Below, piece after piece: positions 1-10,978 of a stretch of 64,000 nt of DNA. The notes beneath the pieces were generated by a model. The model did no database searches, was not told where the DNA came from, and saw only the letters and a list, made by a program, of their open reading frames with translations. The DNA comes from Paraphysomonas bandaiensis (Eukaryota; Chrysophyceae). A program made the translations under genes and the position numbers. Numbering within the stretch: the first letter of the stretch is position 1; every line of letters begins with the position of its first letter. The stretch lies in assembly GCA_965644295.1 (NCBI GenBank), contig CBFFRP010000372.1, positions 57,751 through 121,750 on the forward strand, read 5' to 3'.

Positions 1-702
1 CGTGGTGGATCTCGAGTACTATTTCGTCAGCAGCAACAACAACGCGGACACCCACTCACCGCAGAGGGTGGTAACCTCCCTAAACTTACGAAACACCGGC
101 GATGGAATGGTCGGGACCCCATCAAAAAGCGCAAGGATGAAGAAGCATACTCCGGTGGTAAAGAAATAAGTTCTGAGAGTAATCCTGCCCTCAAAATTGT
201 CAAACCACCTGTGCACTCCAACACTTCCTCGCCAAACAATAGTCCAACCAAGGACCAAATGAAGAAAGGCGGTACTAGACTCGGTCAATCACTTTCATCG
301 CCGACGATCTCTATGAACAAAGGCTCCACTAGTGCGGTGACTGATGGGCAGCCAAAAGGTACAATCGCGGTAACAATTCGCCCAAAAGTCGCTCATGAGG
401 TCCAGTCCCCCATACCTGACCAGACCTCGGCTGCTAGTTCAGATGTTAGGTCTGTCCCCGAGCAACAAGATTTGCGGAGACAAAAGCTTCATACTGCTCC
501 TAAGGGACGTAGGAGACACTTGCCGAAATTATGCCCCCAAAGGCGGAAGGACTTTATACTGACAGTGAGTCAGTATAGTGAACCGAGGGTGAAATCTGGA
601 AACGGTATATTACAGGTCCATGCATACCCTCCGTCCAGACAAGCAACTGGTTCAAGACAGCCTACCAGCCGAGCTGACTTAGGCTCGCTGCCCATAGGGT
701 GA
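1..702 (+). CDS. C-terminal part of an unidentified low-complexity protein (partial, gene starts outside window)
   Basis: The frame is open from the first base to the TGA at 700-702, so this is the 3' end of a gene that begins upstream of the window. The visible part, about 233 residues, is rich in Gln, Ser, Pro, Lys and Arg. It starts with a short Gln run (RQQQQQRG) and carries basic clusters such as KGRRRHLPK and IKKRKDEE, which could be nuclear localisation signals. No known domain, signal peptide or membrane segment is seen. A GTGAGT at 565-570 could be a 5' splice site, in which case the true C terminus would differ. I do not recognise the family. Disorder and basic patches suggest a nuclear or cytoskeletal regulatory protein, but that is only inference. 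Confidence 0.45.
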   Translation, partial: RGGSRVLFRQQQQQRGHPLTAEGGNLPKLTKHRRWNGRDPIKKRKDEEAYSGGKEISSESNPALKIVKPPVHSNTSSPNNSPTKDQMKKGGTRLGQSLSSPTISMNKGSTSAVTDGQPKGTIAVTIRPKVAHEVQSPIPDQTSAASSDVRSVPEQQDLRRQKLHTAPKGRRRHLPKLCPQRRKDFILTVSQYSEPRVKSGNGILQVHAYPPSRQATGSRQPTSRADLGSLPIG

Positions 703-3175
703 AGATATAATTTACGCTGAATACCGAGTGTTATCGTCAATTTGTTTTGTGTGTATTTATATCCCAGATTGTATCCATGAACCATACGACAGATTAATGT
801 AGGGATTGATTTGTATTTAGTGACGAATATACAGTTGTGGACAAATATGAGGATATATGTTGCAGTAATGTAATGTGGTGCTATATGTTAAAGTGCAACC
901 TATAATGACGTACTTTGTTTGAAAAATCTATTCAGACGTGCTCTACTACCCGCGGTTAACATGCACCGAGTGTGTTTGAATACGTTCTACAGTAACAGCG
1001 GCACAGCGGTGTATAGTCAACATGAGAAATAGTTTTTTAACAATAATACTATATACCTATGTATGTCAACTTCTGTCAAGATTAGAAGGTGAAATAAATA
1101 ACGTAAAGACTTAACTTGATGTACACTCCATGCCTGAATAATAATTATAATCATCATTTATTTCTCATCATTCATTTATAATTTATATATTCACTACTAT
1201 TACAATACTCGCTCAAATACCAATAAACATTATAATATAGTAGAATAATAGAGTTTGTACTAGTTAGTTTCTGGTAGACGCCTATCTAGCTTGACTAGTT
1301 TCCACCTATAGCTACTAAACTGGTGTTGGTTCTTAACACCTATTTTGCTAATAGATTTTCAACACTGAAATATGAAAGTCTGATATAATTCACACTATAG
1401 AAGAAAAAAATTGGTTGCTTTGAAAAGATTAGAAGAAGCTAATATGTATGTATAAGTGATTTAAATTTGGGCTTTTGAAGACACTACTGTGTGTAGTGCT
1501 GAATTATATATATTAGTAAAAGATAAATTTTATATTAGAAAGGTTGTGTTCTTGTAGGGTGTTTGCTGCAAAACATCAATCAGTAACATCAGTATTTAAC
1601 AGTTATTTTTTTAACAGCTACTGTATATTCAGTTTCTTTGTATATTTTATTCCTATTCCTGTTGTGGTAATTTTGTAGATTCTGTATTTCATTACTGCAC
1701 GTACGCACTCGAAGTAGGTTGTAGTTAGTAATAAAAGAAGCGCAGAAATACTGCTTCGTTCATTATAATATACCTATAGCAATAATTGTAATACTTTTGT
1801 ATATTTTTTGTGATGTTGTGCTGATGGCAACAACGCAAATTCATAGAATGAAAATAATCCCTTACGCTGAATGTACGTTTATAAAATGCGCCGCATTTTG
1901 ACAGTACGACCAAAACGTGTTGAGTCCGCCTTTACATCTGTCAAGCAATGTATATCACACTACGATTTTGTGCACCTTCTATTTTTATTCTTTAATTGCA
2001 ATGATTTGTGTTTTGACCAATCCACCCACTTGTCTTCCATCTCGACTGCTTGTGTAGAATACGGTAACACACTGACCTATTAGTACCTACAATCCGCCAA
2101 CAAACTACTATATGAACACACTTCTATCTTCTATGCCACTAGCAATTCCTATTGTTGATTGGACTTAAAACTTTAAAATAAGTAACATAATAATATATCG
2201 AAATTATATAAAAATAGATAAGAGTTACGAATAACCTTAAAAATTATCGTTATTTGTGATATATATATAAAATAAAGCAAAGTAGTATACATTTTTTGTG
2301 GGTATTTTGCAGATTATATATATTTGAATTATAAGCTATAATAAAATGAATATATTTAAAGTTGAATTGTTGTGTGGCCGCGTACGAAGCAATGTAATTT
2401 AAAGTTCCCACCACAGCAACACAACTCTCAGACACTGGCTCTTTTATTTTATATATTCTGTAGCTTAATATGCAACTAATTATAGCGTGAAGTGATTACA
2501 TAACCACGAATATTGTAACGTTGCTTTGACTCTTTATAAATAATAATACTAATTTAATCTATGTTGTCAAATTACCTAATTATAATAGCGGTCAATATGT
2601 GTTAATATTGATTGAATAGAATCAAGAGTAGTATGATTCTCTAATCTCTTGTTTATATTCAATAAGACGATCCCATCTTGAGGATCTTGTTACTTATGAT
2701 CTACATTATGTCGTGCACACGGCTCACAGAGAGTAAAGCAAAAATAGAAGGATTATTAGTACCAATTTTTTCTGATTTGTTCATCCTCATACAAGAAAAA
2801 GAATCCAAGTATTGTTCTCGAAAGGATTGTACAAACCAAATTAAGTCTTTGGGTGTATTTCATAATCACGTATGGGTTACGTAGTATTTAGTGCCCCACA
2901 TTAAATACACCTAATCCTAGCGATCTTGGTAGCACTTTTATTCGACACAACATTTACTCTAGGATACGCCTCAAGAGTGGGGCAAAATGCAATTCTTCTA
3001 TGGTCTCACAATATATGCATATATGTAGATTCGTAATGAACGAATACACTGAGTTTGTGTTAAAATAGCGAATAAAAGCAAGTGCTACGCCGTGTTAATT
3101 TAGATTAAATTCTCGTCTGTCGAGTTGGAAACAATCTGAGGTTGCTATTCGTGTTCAAATACACTAATAAAGTCA
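703..3175. other. AT-rich intergenic region
   Basis: About 2.5 kb of AT-rich sequence between two converging gene ends. Only short ORFs without recognisable domains occur, none with plausible splice partners. I see no RNA gene or repeat family here. Confidence 0.5.
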
Positions 3176-4454
3176 TTACTTATCTCTCAAGTGCGGTAAC
3201 ATTGCTGCAACAGCATTTACGAACGCGGCTCCAAAGTTCATAGCCCTCTCTGGACACCAGCCCTGCACCGGGTGTGGGTGGTCCGCAGTGTCTTTGAATG
3301 GCATCTCGATAGTGAACGACAGGCAGTCAAACGTTTCAGCTATGTATTTGGAACCAACAGATAAGTTGGCGCCATTGGGTGAATTAATAGGATACTTCAC
3401 TGTATTCTGCATGTCCGGTGTCGCTTGCATGAGTGCAACTAAAAATCCATCTTGGAGACGCTTCAGTCGGGGACCATTCTGCCATTTAGGGACACCCTCC
3501 GACCCTGACAAAAAGTTGTGCGGCAGCGTCTCGTCGCCATGTATGTCCATCATCATATCGCACCCTGTCGCCCGTATCTCCCGCAACACTGCGATGGTAA
3601 TCACACAAAACCAAAGGAAAATACTGTGGTAACCTACCGTGGAATACTTCCGGTGATCTTTCGAGCGAAGGGGCTTGGTAATTATCGGTATCCCGCCATT
3701 CACGATTTAGATTATACCCCAAGGCATTCGTGCGTAAGTGACCTCTGAAGCAGCCGTCGGGATTCATGCATGGAACTACATGCACAGTGGCATCCTGCAG
3801 TATCTTCGTTGAGAGGCCATCAGCTGGATCTAGCAACCTGGAGATAAACCCCTCCATCCACCAGCTACCTTGTGTCTCCCCGGGATGTTGACGAGCTGTG
3901 GCCCATACATGCAATGGGCCTGTACCGAATTCTACTAAATCCAAGCTACGACCATCCAAAGTACTCCCGATTGTACGCACCTGCGCGCGAGGGGACATGG
4001 AGCACCGCGTCAGCAAATTTAGCACACTCTCCTGGCTGTAAGGGGCAAAATATGCAAAATACACTTGATCGTTTGAAGTTCTCAATGACCACTTTAATTT
4101 ACCACCGGAATAGCTGGTTCCCACTCGGAACCAATACTTTCGGTCATACGAAGCGCATACGTTATAGTCGACCCAAGCATCAGGATAGGAACATTCTCCA
4201 GCATTAGTAATAGTATAGACACAGTCAATGTCCTTGCATCCTGACGACCTGAAGTAAAACCATTGCTACAAGCCATCAAATGAGGGAATATCGACATCTG
4301 GCGGGTTGATCACCTTGAACGCAGTGCCTTCTCTAGAAGTGAAGGGGTCGTCTCTGATAAGAAGATCTACACTATCTCCTGATACGCCTGATACCTCGAT
4401 GTTACCGCCATCGAAAGCAGATGATATGGTTATTTGAGTGGGTCTTGAGGTCAT
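3176..4454 (-). CDS. M14 zinc carboxypeptidase, cytosolic carboxypeptidase (CCP/AGBL) type
   Basis: Three exons are predicted: 4454-4314, 4265-3638 and 3588-3176, giving 393 residues, with introns of 48 and 49 nt. The N-terminal beta-sandwich typical of CCP enzymes is present (ISSAFDGGNIEV, then QWFYFRSSG after intron 1). The catalytic M14 domain shows the zinc ligands HPGE in ARQHPGETQG, the substrate-binding NLNREW, the third zinc ligand in DIHGDE and the catalytic Glu in FTIEMPFKD. These motifs resemble the compact bacterial-like CCP group (Pseudomonas PaCCP type) rather than the very long animal AGBL proteins. The family removes C-terminal residues, in eukaryotes often Glu from tubulin; the substrate here is unknown. 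Intron 1 is a multiple of three and ends in TAG, so an unspliced reading shows an in-frame stop. The frame is open further upstream to 4769, so an extra 5' exon is possible. Confidence 0.88.
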
Positions 4455-5135
4455 GCCTGTATAAGAATGAAGAATTATATCCAGGGTGGTGATGACTGCA
4501 CTGTGTTCCTCTTCGGTGCAATACATACTACGACGTCGTACACATCGGAATACACAACACACCTCTATTCCTTCGTACCTGCAACAGTACACAAACATAT
4601 ACAGCAGTACTGTATATCTAGTTATAATACAGCAATGTCGGATATCTGGGGGTAGAAAATCGCCCTTTTCTTGTTGTTTGTGAATACGGTATACAGCTAA
4701 AAGCCTTGGATTTTTGCCTGGTCGTCTTTTCCCACCTACAGATATGCGCAATACATACAGATATGACATCGTAGTTTTTGTGTATTCCTAGGGGGTCGTT
4801 ATAGGTATTGTATGTATCTATCTACAGTATTTTAGCCTTTCCATACCCTCGGATCAGCCCAGCAGCTAAAAAAATGGTAAAGGTAAGAAGTGGACACTGA
4901 CATCGCAATCAAAACATCAGATTTCATCTAATCATTTTTTATTGATTGGTTGTAAAATAGAGATTTCATGTCTTGTTTTTTTTTAAAATTTGGGGTACGG
5001 GGTGCAGTGTGGGTGGGTCCGATTGGTGTCCAATAAAAACAATAAACAGCTAGTTGGTTTCCACCTCACTTATCCAGACACATTAGCTTGATTAGTTATA
5101 TAAGTGAGCATTGTTTTCATCGAGCAATAAGTGGG
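4455..5135. promoter_or_regulatory. Shared 5' region between carboxypeptidase and kinase-like gene
   Basis: About 680 bp separate two divergently transcribed genes. It contains AT-rich stretches and a poly-T run near 4975-4985. No defined promoter element can be assigned; the role as a shared promoter is inferred from gene orientation. Confidence 0.3.
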
Positions 5136-6445
5136 ATGTCTCTTCTGGACGGAATGCTTGATGCTGTAAGTTCATATCGTGATTGTGATATGTGTTATGA
5201 CTCGTATATGAATTGCAGCTGTTAAAATCATGCTTTACTGGGGATGACACAAAGTCTGCTGCGGATGAACCTACAAAGAATAGACAATCGAAGAACGTCA
5301 ATACATTCTTTGAGATTGATAAAACAGAATCGGAAAGCTCAACGTCGCAGTCGAGTGCCAGTAGTTACAAAGCCAATTCGAATGGCATATCTCACAGAGG
5401 CACCACGTATGCGATATCTGTTGCGGACTTTGAGGTCCATAACACCTTGATAACTGGGAGATTTGGTTGCACATTGTTGGCTGCACATTCTTCAACAGGA
5501 AAGACAGTCGCGCTGAACACTTATCATAAAGCCATTCTTAGTGAAACTTGTCAACAGCACGCTCCATGTCGCGAAAAACAGTTGTTAGAGAGCTTGGACC
5601 ACCCTTTTATAACAAAAGTTTTGGGATCATTTTCTGATCGGAATAACCTATTTCTTATTACCGATGTAGAGCCTGGGGCCAGCCTCACTTATTTGCTTTG
5701 CAATTCCACCAAGTATGGAATCAGTAACTCCCACAAGGTGTTTTATGCTGCTTGCGTCCTTTCTGCGCTGAAATACGCACATGAGAAGAGTGTGGTTCAT
5801 CGTGGACTTCATCCGGACTTTTTACTTATTGACAGCCGGGGTTATCTCAAAGTGACAGACTGGGGGTTCGCTAAGACTGTTACCGACCGTACGTTTACGT
5901 TATGTGGGCATGTCGAATACCTATGTCCCGAGGCCATATCCCAGGATTCGGGATACGGCAAAGGAGCAGACTACTGGGCACTGGGTGTGCTTATTTTTGA
6001 AATGCTTGTTGGGCGGTCTGCATTCGTCCCTTACATCGAAGGTGTAGAAGACAGTAGCACACAACAGTCATATGATGCAACCACCATAGAAAACATAGTA
6101 TCCCGGGATATTGTCTTCCCGAATGACATGTCCCAACCATCGAAGAGCATAATACAGGGTCTCTGCCAGAAGAATCCCACACAACGGCTTGGATGTGTTC
6201 GCGGTGGGCGAGGAGCGGAGGACATTCAGAACCATGTGTGGTTCAGTCAGGGAGGTAGAATAGACTGGAAGATGCTGGAGAGTAGGCAGCTATCGCCCCC
6301 TTGGGTGCCAAAAGTAAGCAGTCCACTGGACTGTCGCTATTACAATACGCATAGTGCCCCACCATCTGCTGGTGAGATTCCTGAGTATACCGGATATAAT
6401 TGCCTCGAATGGAACTCCTTTGACAACTCTAGCCTATCTCTATGA
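5136..6445 (+). CDS. AGC/PKA-like protein kinase fold, predicted pseudokinase
   Basis: Exon 1 (5136-5165) encodes MSLLDGMLDA and is joined across a 53 nt intron (5166-5218) to exon 2 (5219-6445), giving about 418 residues. After a Ser-rich N-terminal region of roughly 75 residues comes a whole kinase domain that follows the PKA catalytic subunit in layout. However the key residues are changed. The VAIK-type lysine is Asn110 (VALN), the HRD aspartate is Gly206 (HRGLHPDF), the loop lysine is His208 and the metal-binding Asn is Phe211. The DFG motif survives as D224-W-G, as do the alphaC-type Glu region (REKQLL), a CPE version of APE and DYWALGVLIFEM. An AGC-like C-terminal tail follows (RIDWKMLESRQLSPPW, compare FFWKKLLAGK-type tails) but without a clear terminal FxxF. 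Loss of four catalytic positions with an intact frame argues for a non-catalytic scaffold or regulator rather than decay. Confidence 0.85.
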
Positions 6446-6877
6446 CTCCTCTGAAAATTCTCATATCAACACATCATTCCTGAATTTAGAATTTGGCAGT
6501 AAATGAGTGTGGTTTTATGGGCATGAATTGTTGCCGCTTAGTCTCCGTTATTTGTTAGTTTTTGTTACCCCATGCACTTGCAGGGTGTGGTGTGGCTCGT
6601 TAGATAAATCTCTGTAAATGTAGATAACTATTTAGTCTTGTGAGCTCTCACTATCATATAGCCGCATCGAAGATTTTCTGGATGAAAGGTGTATTAGCAA
6701 CAGTAATTAGAAACTGAAATACGATATGTGGAGAGCAGTGTTTACCAAAACATAGTCAATTATTGTGGATTCTAAATTTTAGCAGTCAAAATAAAATATT
6801 GTAGGAAATTGAAATGATATATAAAGCAGGGCCTCGTAACCGTTTACGGTAAACGCATTAATAGGTCATTAATGGTA
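6446..6877. other. AT-rich intergenic region
   Basis: 3' flank of the kinase-like gene leading into an inverted-repeat element. No ORF with a recognisable product is present. Confidence 0.4.
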
Positions 6878-7743
6878 ATGCCATTATAAATGCCGGGAAC
6901 TCGACTACCATTAATGGCATCCGATTAATAGAATGTACCGGGTACTGGTACTTGATGCATGATGTAAGCTATATATAGTATATAGAACTAATGTTCATGC
7001 AGCTCTACAGCTACTTTGTGGAAACTTTATTCATTATCAGCGGCAAACTTAAAACTATAAGAGTTAGAAAATAGTTTTCATGAGCAACAACATAACAACG
7101 TAAGTATGCAATCTATCATTTTGAGATATCGTAAATCATTATTCACACCAGCAGATGGATATAGCGACAAGAGCATGTATAGTATACCATCAATGCACAT
7201 GTTTCACTTTATAGATTATATTACAGTACTATAAAAAGTGTAATAAGTGGTTGTAATATACCAGTATTATAGTGAAAACAGTTTGAGGTATATCCTAATC
7301 AAGTCTATTTAGTGTCGTCTCTACTACTATATAATTGAATTATTGCTTTTAATGCGTTATTGTGTTCAAGTGTGGACAAAACACTTTTGCCCTTTTTTAG
7401 AAATCCGATAATACCGTCACGTTTTCATATATATAACCAGTGCATCAAATAGCCAGCTATAATAACTTACTGCTTCAATCACAATAGCCTGGGTATATTA
7501 TGCAATAGAAGTAATTTTAATAGCTGTTGATTAGTGCTTATATGCCACAAGCGAACGGTTTGATCTTGAATAGTCAAGTGAACGGGATAATATATATATA
7601 TCCTTTTTCAGCCCTTAAACTTTCCTGGGCGAGGATTTTTTCACTTTGATAATTTACTATTTTGATTTCTACTTTATATCAGTGGCTAGTAATCACTAAT
7701 GGCCCATTAATGGTAGTTGAGTTACCGGCAATTATAATGGCAT
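6878..7743. mobile_element. MITE-like element bounded by 40 bp inverted repeats
   Basis: The 40 bp at 6878-6917 and the reverse complement of 7704-7743 match at 37 of 40 positions by eye (arms start ATGCCATTATAAATGCCGGG). Further copies of the CCGGCAATTATAATG motif lie just outside the right arm (about 7759-7773), so the true ends may be some tens of bp further out. The interior, about 0.8 kb, is AT-rich and lacks a transposase ORF. This is the structure of a non-autonomous DNA transposon; target-site duplications were not identified. Confidence 0.55.
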
Positions 7744-9039
7744 TATTGAAAAGATGTCCCGGCAATTATAATGACTATTAATACCTAAGTAGATAATACC
7801 GCTCATAATGGATAGTGCGGTGCTCCCTTAATTACTAATTTAGTGTAATAACAGACCACGAATTGTAACTACTTCTTGCTCTCCACTGGCACACCAGGAT
7901 CTTCGTGCAGAAATTCATGAAGAGGGCATAAGCATCCCACAACAACATGTAATTGACTCGTAGGAATATAGCAACGATTCTAGATATATATGGATTCATG
8001 TTTCTACGCTCAGGTTTCATATTGTAAACTTTGAACGACTACAGATACTCTCAACAACAACATTGGATTGTGCTTTGATTTTCCTGCACTCTCTTGTCGT
8101 GATTGCTGTCGGATGATAGAAAACTGGCATTTTTAAACGTCTTTAGATCTTTCATCCAGGAATACCAGTTTGCTCGCTCAGTTTCAGAAAACAAACATAT
8201 AGCCCGAACAAAGGAAGGTGACTCGGTGGTCCTGCGAATTCACTCGGAAGAAGACTCTGTAAATTACACTGCCATCATTGTTTTTGGCCATCATCGTTGC
8301 TTAATATATGGTATAATTATGGAGTATAATTATTTTGCTTAGTTGTGTACTACAGTTCCTTTCAACTTTGGGGGAAAAGAATATTTTATGGAATATTGAA
8401 TGCTTTTTTAGAGTTTTGAAAATATTTATACTTAAAACACAAGAATTACATTACATTATAATCAATAATTAAAACCGTTTTTAAATAAACAATTATATGG
8501 CACTTTTATATTTAAATCCTGGTGAGATCACTTTTTCCATTTTTGTTGGTCACATCGACTTTATACTTATGTATTTTATCGTATTATAAAATACATTTTA
8601 TAGTAGATTGATATAATTTTTGCCTGTGCAGTCGTGTTGTGTCGTTTCCGTACTTTTGTTTGTTTTGTGTAATCTAGTAAGGGAGATCTTCCCTCAACAA
8701 AGTCGAAGTCGCGCCTTTTCGTGTTAATAAGACATTCACTACCAGGATATTCTTGGATACGCAACGCTTATGTTAATCGCTACAACCACTAAACCAGGTA
8801 TCGTTCTTTGAAAGAGCAAACTTATAACGCGACCTACCAATAGCCTAAATGATTGGTAATAATTGCTAATTTGAAGGTAACAATAAGTAAATCACATTTT
8901 AATCATAAATGACTAAACTAAGGAGGATAGTTTAGTTTTTCACGCTACCACTGAAATGAACAAATCACTCCATGTAAAGACACAACATTACATTCAGCTC
9001 AATAAGATGAAGTGGAATGAAGAAACCGCGCAAACTGCA
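7744..9039. other. Intergenic region with a short dispersed transposon fragment
   Basis: AT-rich sequence without convincing genes. Around 8692-8723 a segment (CAACAAAGTCGAAGTCGCGC and following) matches fragments near 36109 and 58979. On the minus strand all three encode a TKRR-x-x-DFVEG peptide, so this is a small piece of a dispersed element. Confidence 0.4.
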
Positions 9040-10044
9040 CTAGTTTTTACAGAGCATCACATTGCACTTGATATGGTTGATGACATATTCAGACACACTG
9101 GAAAGTCGATGCTTCGCGCGGGGAGCAATAGCAAAGAAATCACAATCCGAATTATTTACGTAGTCTGCTAACGCCTTGGTTAATGCTTGGCCTTGAGGCT
9201 TCTCTACTGTCATAAATGCACTGTCCACTGGACCAAATTCTTGTAGTTCTCTGTCATAGTACTCCTTAAGGGGTTCAGTCTCCTCTGGGTCCTCGTCAGG
9301 ATTAGTCATATAGACGCATCGCACAGAATCACGTGGATTCACTAGCCGCAGTAGAATGTCCAAGCCACGATGAGAAGTTTCAGTGCCATTAACTGCCATG
9401 ATGTAGGACCTGGGACCGCGATGCACTGGGGTCTTAATAATGATGCAGGGTAAATGCAAGGTCCTGTATAAGTTAGATAGTTACTTTAAAAGTGAGAGTT
9501 CACCTTAGAGCTTGGTCAGTGTTAGATCCTAGCGCCGTTGGGCTTTCCTTCGGCCCTTTCCTTCCATGGTGACCCATAACTACAAAATCAGGAAGTCTGC
9601 CCTCCGGAAGATCAGTGCGCTCAGTCGTACTGAACTTGAACATGGCATGATGTAACGTCTCCAAAACAGGTCGGCCTTTTCGGTCTTCCCATTTCATCGA
9701 AAATCTACTGGAAGGGATAGAGCCGATCAGCTTCACTTCATAATTTTCTTTTATCCGATTCGGCTTGAAGCAGGGCGGCATTATGTCTTCTGCTCCGCCT
9801 ATTTGTAAGTCATTACAACACTAGAAGTTCAACTGCACTTACCTTTGAATGCATGAAACACAGATACGTGGTCATATTTTTTTCGTAGATTCATAGTAGC
9901 GTCGAAGGCGACCTCTGATTGGTCCGATCCATCTACACATACCATAAATATATGGGCGCCTTTCTTGCTTAGAGCATCTGCGCTGTACGAGCAGGCTTTC
10001 TGAAACTCTTCTTCATCAGCATGCTTTTCTTCGTAATAAGACAT
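9040..10044 (-). CDS. Universal stress protein with two USP domains
   Basis: Three exons (10044-9843, 9798-9504, 9463-9040) join with introns of 44 and 40 nt to give 306 residues in a continuous frame. The first USP domain starts with HIFMVCVDGSDQSEVAFDAT, the usual D-G-S-x-x-S strand-1/helix-1 motif. It ends with GHHGRKGPKESPTALGSN, close to the G-2x-G-9x-G(S/T) ATP-binding signature, followed by the final strand LPCIIIKTP. A second, more diverged USP unit begins SYIMAVNGTETSHRGLDIL and ends SEYVINHIKCNVMLCKN; it lacks the glycine-rich nucleotide motif. USP proteins are cytosolic, bind ATP or AMP and help cells survive stress; the target is unknown. No targeting signal is visible. The tandem USP arrangement suggests an internal pseudo-dimer with one ATP-binding half. 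Confidence 0.85.
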
Positions 10045-10362
10045 TGACGTGTTTGCGGGTAATCAATGGAGAGTATTGCAATATGATTTGCTGGTAGCAG
10101 TGGAGTATGTGAACTGAAAAATCAACTCTACCCAATATATGAATACCACTGTACTATAAATCACTGCAAAGAACAGCACTACAGTGCGATACTTGTACCA
10201 CTCTACAACACACATAGTTCAACATTGAACTATCTATACAAAACCTTCAATACAAAAAAATGAGTAGGTATGTAACGTGGCAAACAGATTTTTGGCGACG
10301 AAGGAGACAGCAGGAGCAGCAGGTCAAAGGTACAGCCAAGACGGTATTTTAGTGATGCGATG

Positions 10363-10404
10363 CAGCTGTATACCGGTATACCGTATCATATACCGGTATA
10401 GCTG
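10363..10404. promoter_or_regulatory. Nested palindrome with two TATACCGGTATA copies
   Basis: The perfect palindrome TATACCGGTATA occurs at 10369-10380 and again at 10389-10400. The pair is itself flanked by CAGCT and AGCTG, so the whole 42 bp can fold as one hairpin or bind a dimeric regulator twice. It lies about 210 bp upstream of the small gene at 10616 and about 320 bp from the USP start on the other strand. A regulatory role is inferred only from symmetry and position. Confidence 0.35.
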
Positions 10405-10615
10405 TGCAACACTCCCTCTTGCTACAGATAGAGTTCGGCGTTCTGATGGGATGCACGCAGCAGTATACGATAGTATATGATAGTATGTATAGTACGCACT
10501 GTACATGCATCGTATATGCTATCCAGCCCGTGATATTAATACATATAACCACACTAATATAAATTAAAGAAAGTTCTACTCATCAAGCACCTTCCACAAA
10601 CAAACCACAGTTTAT

Positions 10616-10978
10616 ATGTCCAGACAACGTAAACGAGCTGCAACTGCTAATGATGTTGATCTTCATGCTAAGGCCAGAACAACATCAGTGGATTATCTAA
10701 ACGCATATGGCGGACTGGAAGAAGAAGCAGAAGAACAGCAAGAAACATTCAGAAATAGAGCAGTATCTGTGGACTACATTCGTGAGAGAGAAGCGAAAGG
10801 GAAGAAGCGCTCGAATTCTATTGATGTTGTGTTGGATGATTTGGCGAAAACTTTTTTCACTAAGCGCAGTACATCTAGAGATGGACGCACCAGTGTTGAC
10901 AAGCAGCGCAATTCTTCTGTTGATATCCTTAATGCGTATGGCGGGATCGAGGAAGGTGATGAAAACGTTGAAGAGTAA
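10616..10978 (+). CDS. Small protein with repeated basic-x-x-S-(V/I)-D motifs
   Basis: A single ORF of 120 residues, ATG at 10616 and TAA at 10976-10978. The protein is highly charged and largely made of repeats. Two longer units read TSVDYLNAYGGLEEE and SSVDILNAYGGIEEG near the two ends. Between them lie AVSVDY, SNSIDV and RTSVDKQ. Nearly every serine is preceded by Arg two to four residues upstream (RTTS, RNRAVS, KRSNS, RSTS, GRTS, RNSS), the consensus of basophilic kinases such as PKA. No membrane segment, signal peptide or known domain is seen. I do not recognise the family. The regular structure and intact frame suggest a real, multiply phosphorylated short protein; its partner is unknown. 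Confidence 0.65.
   Translation: MSRQRKRAATANDVDLHAKARTTSVDYLNAYGGLEEEAEEQQETFRNRAVSVDYIREREAKGKKRSNSIDVVLDDLAKTFFTKRSTSRDGRTSVDKQRNSSVDILNAYGGIEEGDENVEE

Noticed and set aside
1871-2884. Several ORFs of 60-70 codons in the first intergenic region
   Set aside because: Length expected by chance; composition is that of AT-rich non-coding DNA.
3288-3632. Plus-strand ORF opposite the carboxypeptidase
   Set aside because: Antisense shadow of conserved peptidase exons.
4266-4313. In-frame TAG in the carboxypeptidase as evidence of stop-codon reassignment
   Set aside because: A 48 nt GT-AG intron removes it exactly between conserved family residues, and other genes here use TAG, TAA and TGA as normal stops.
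8103-8342. Short ORF of 79 codons in the intergenic region
   Set aside because: No recognisable domain, no good splice partners and AT-rich surroundings.
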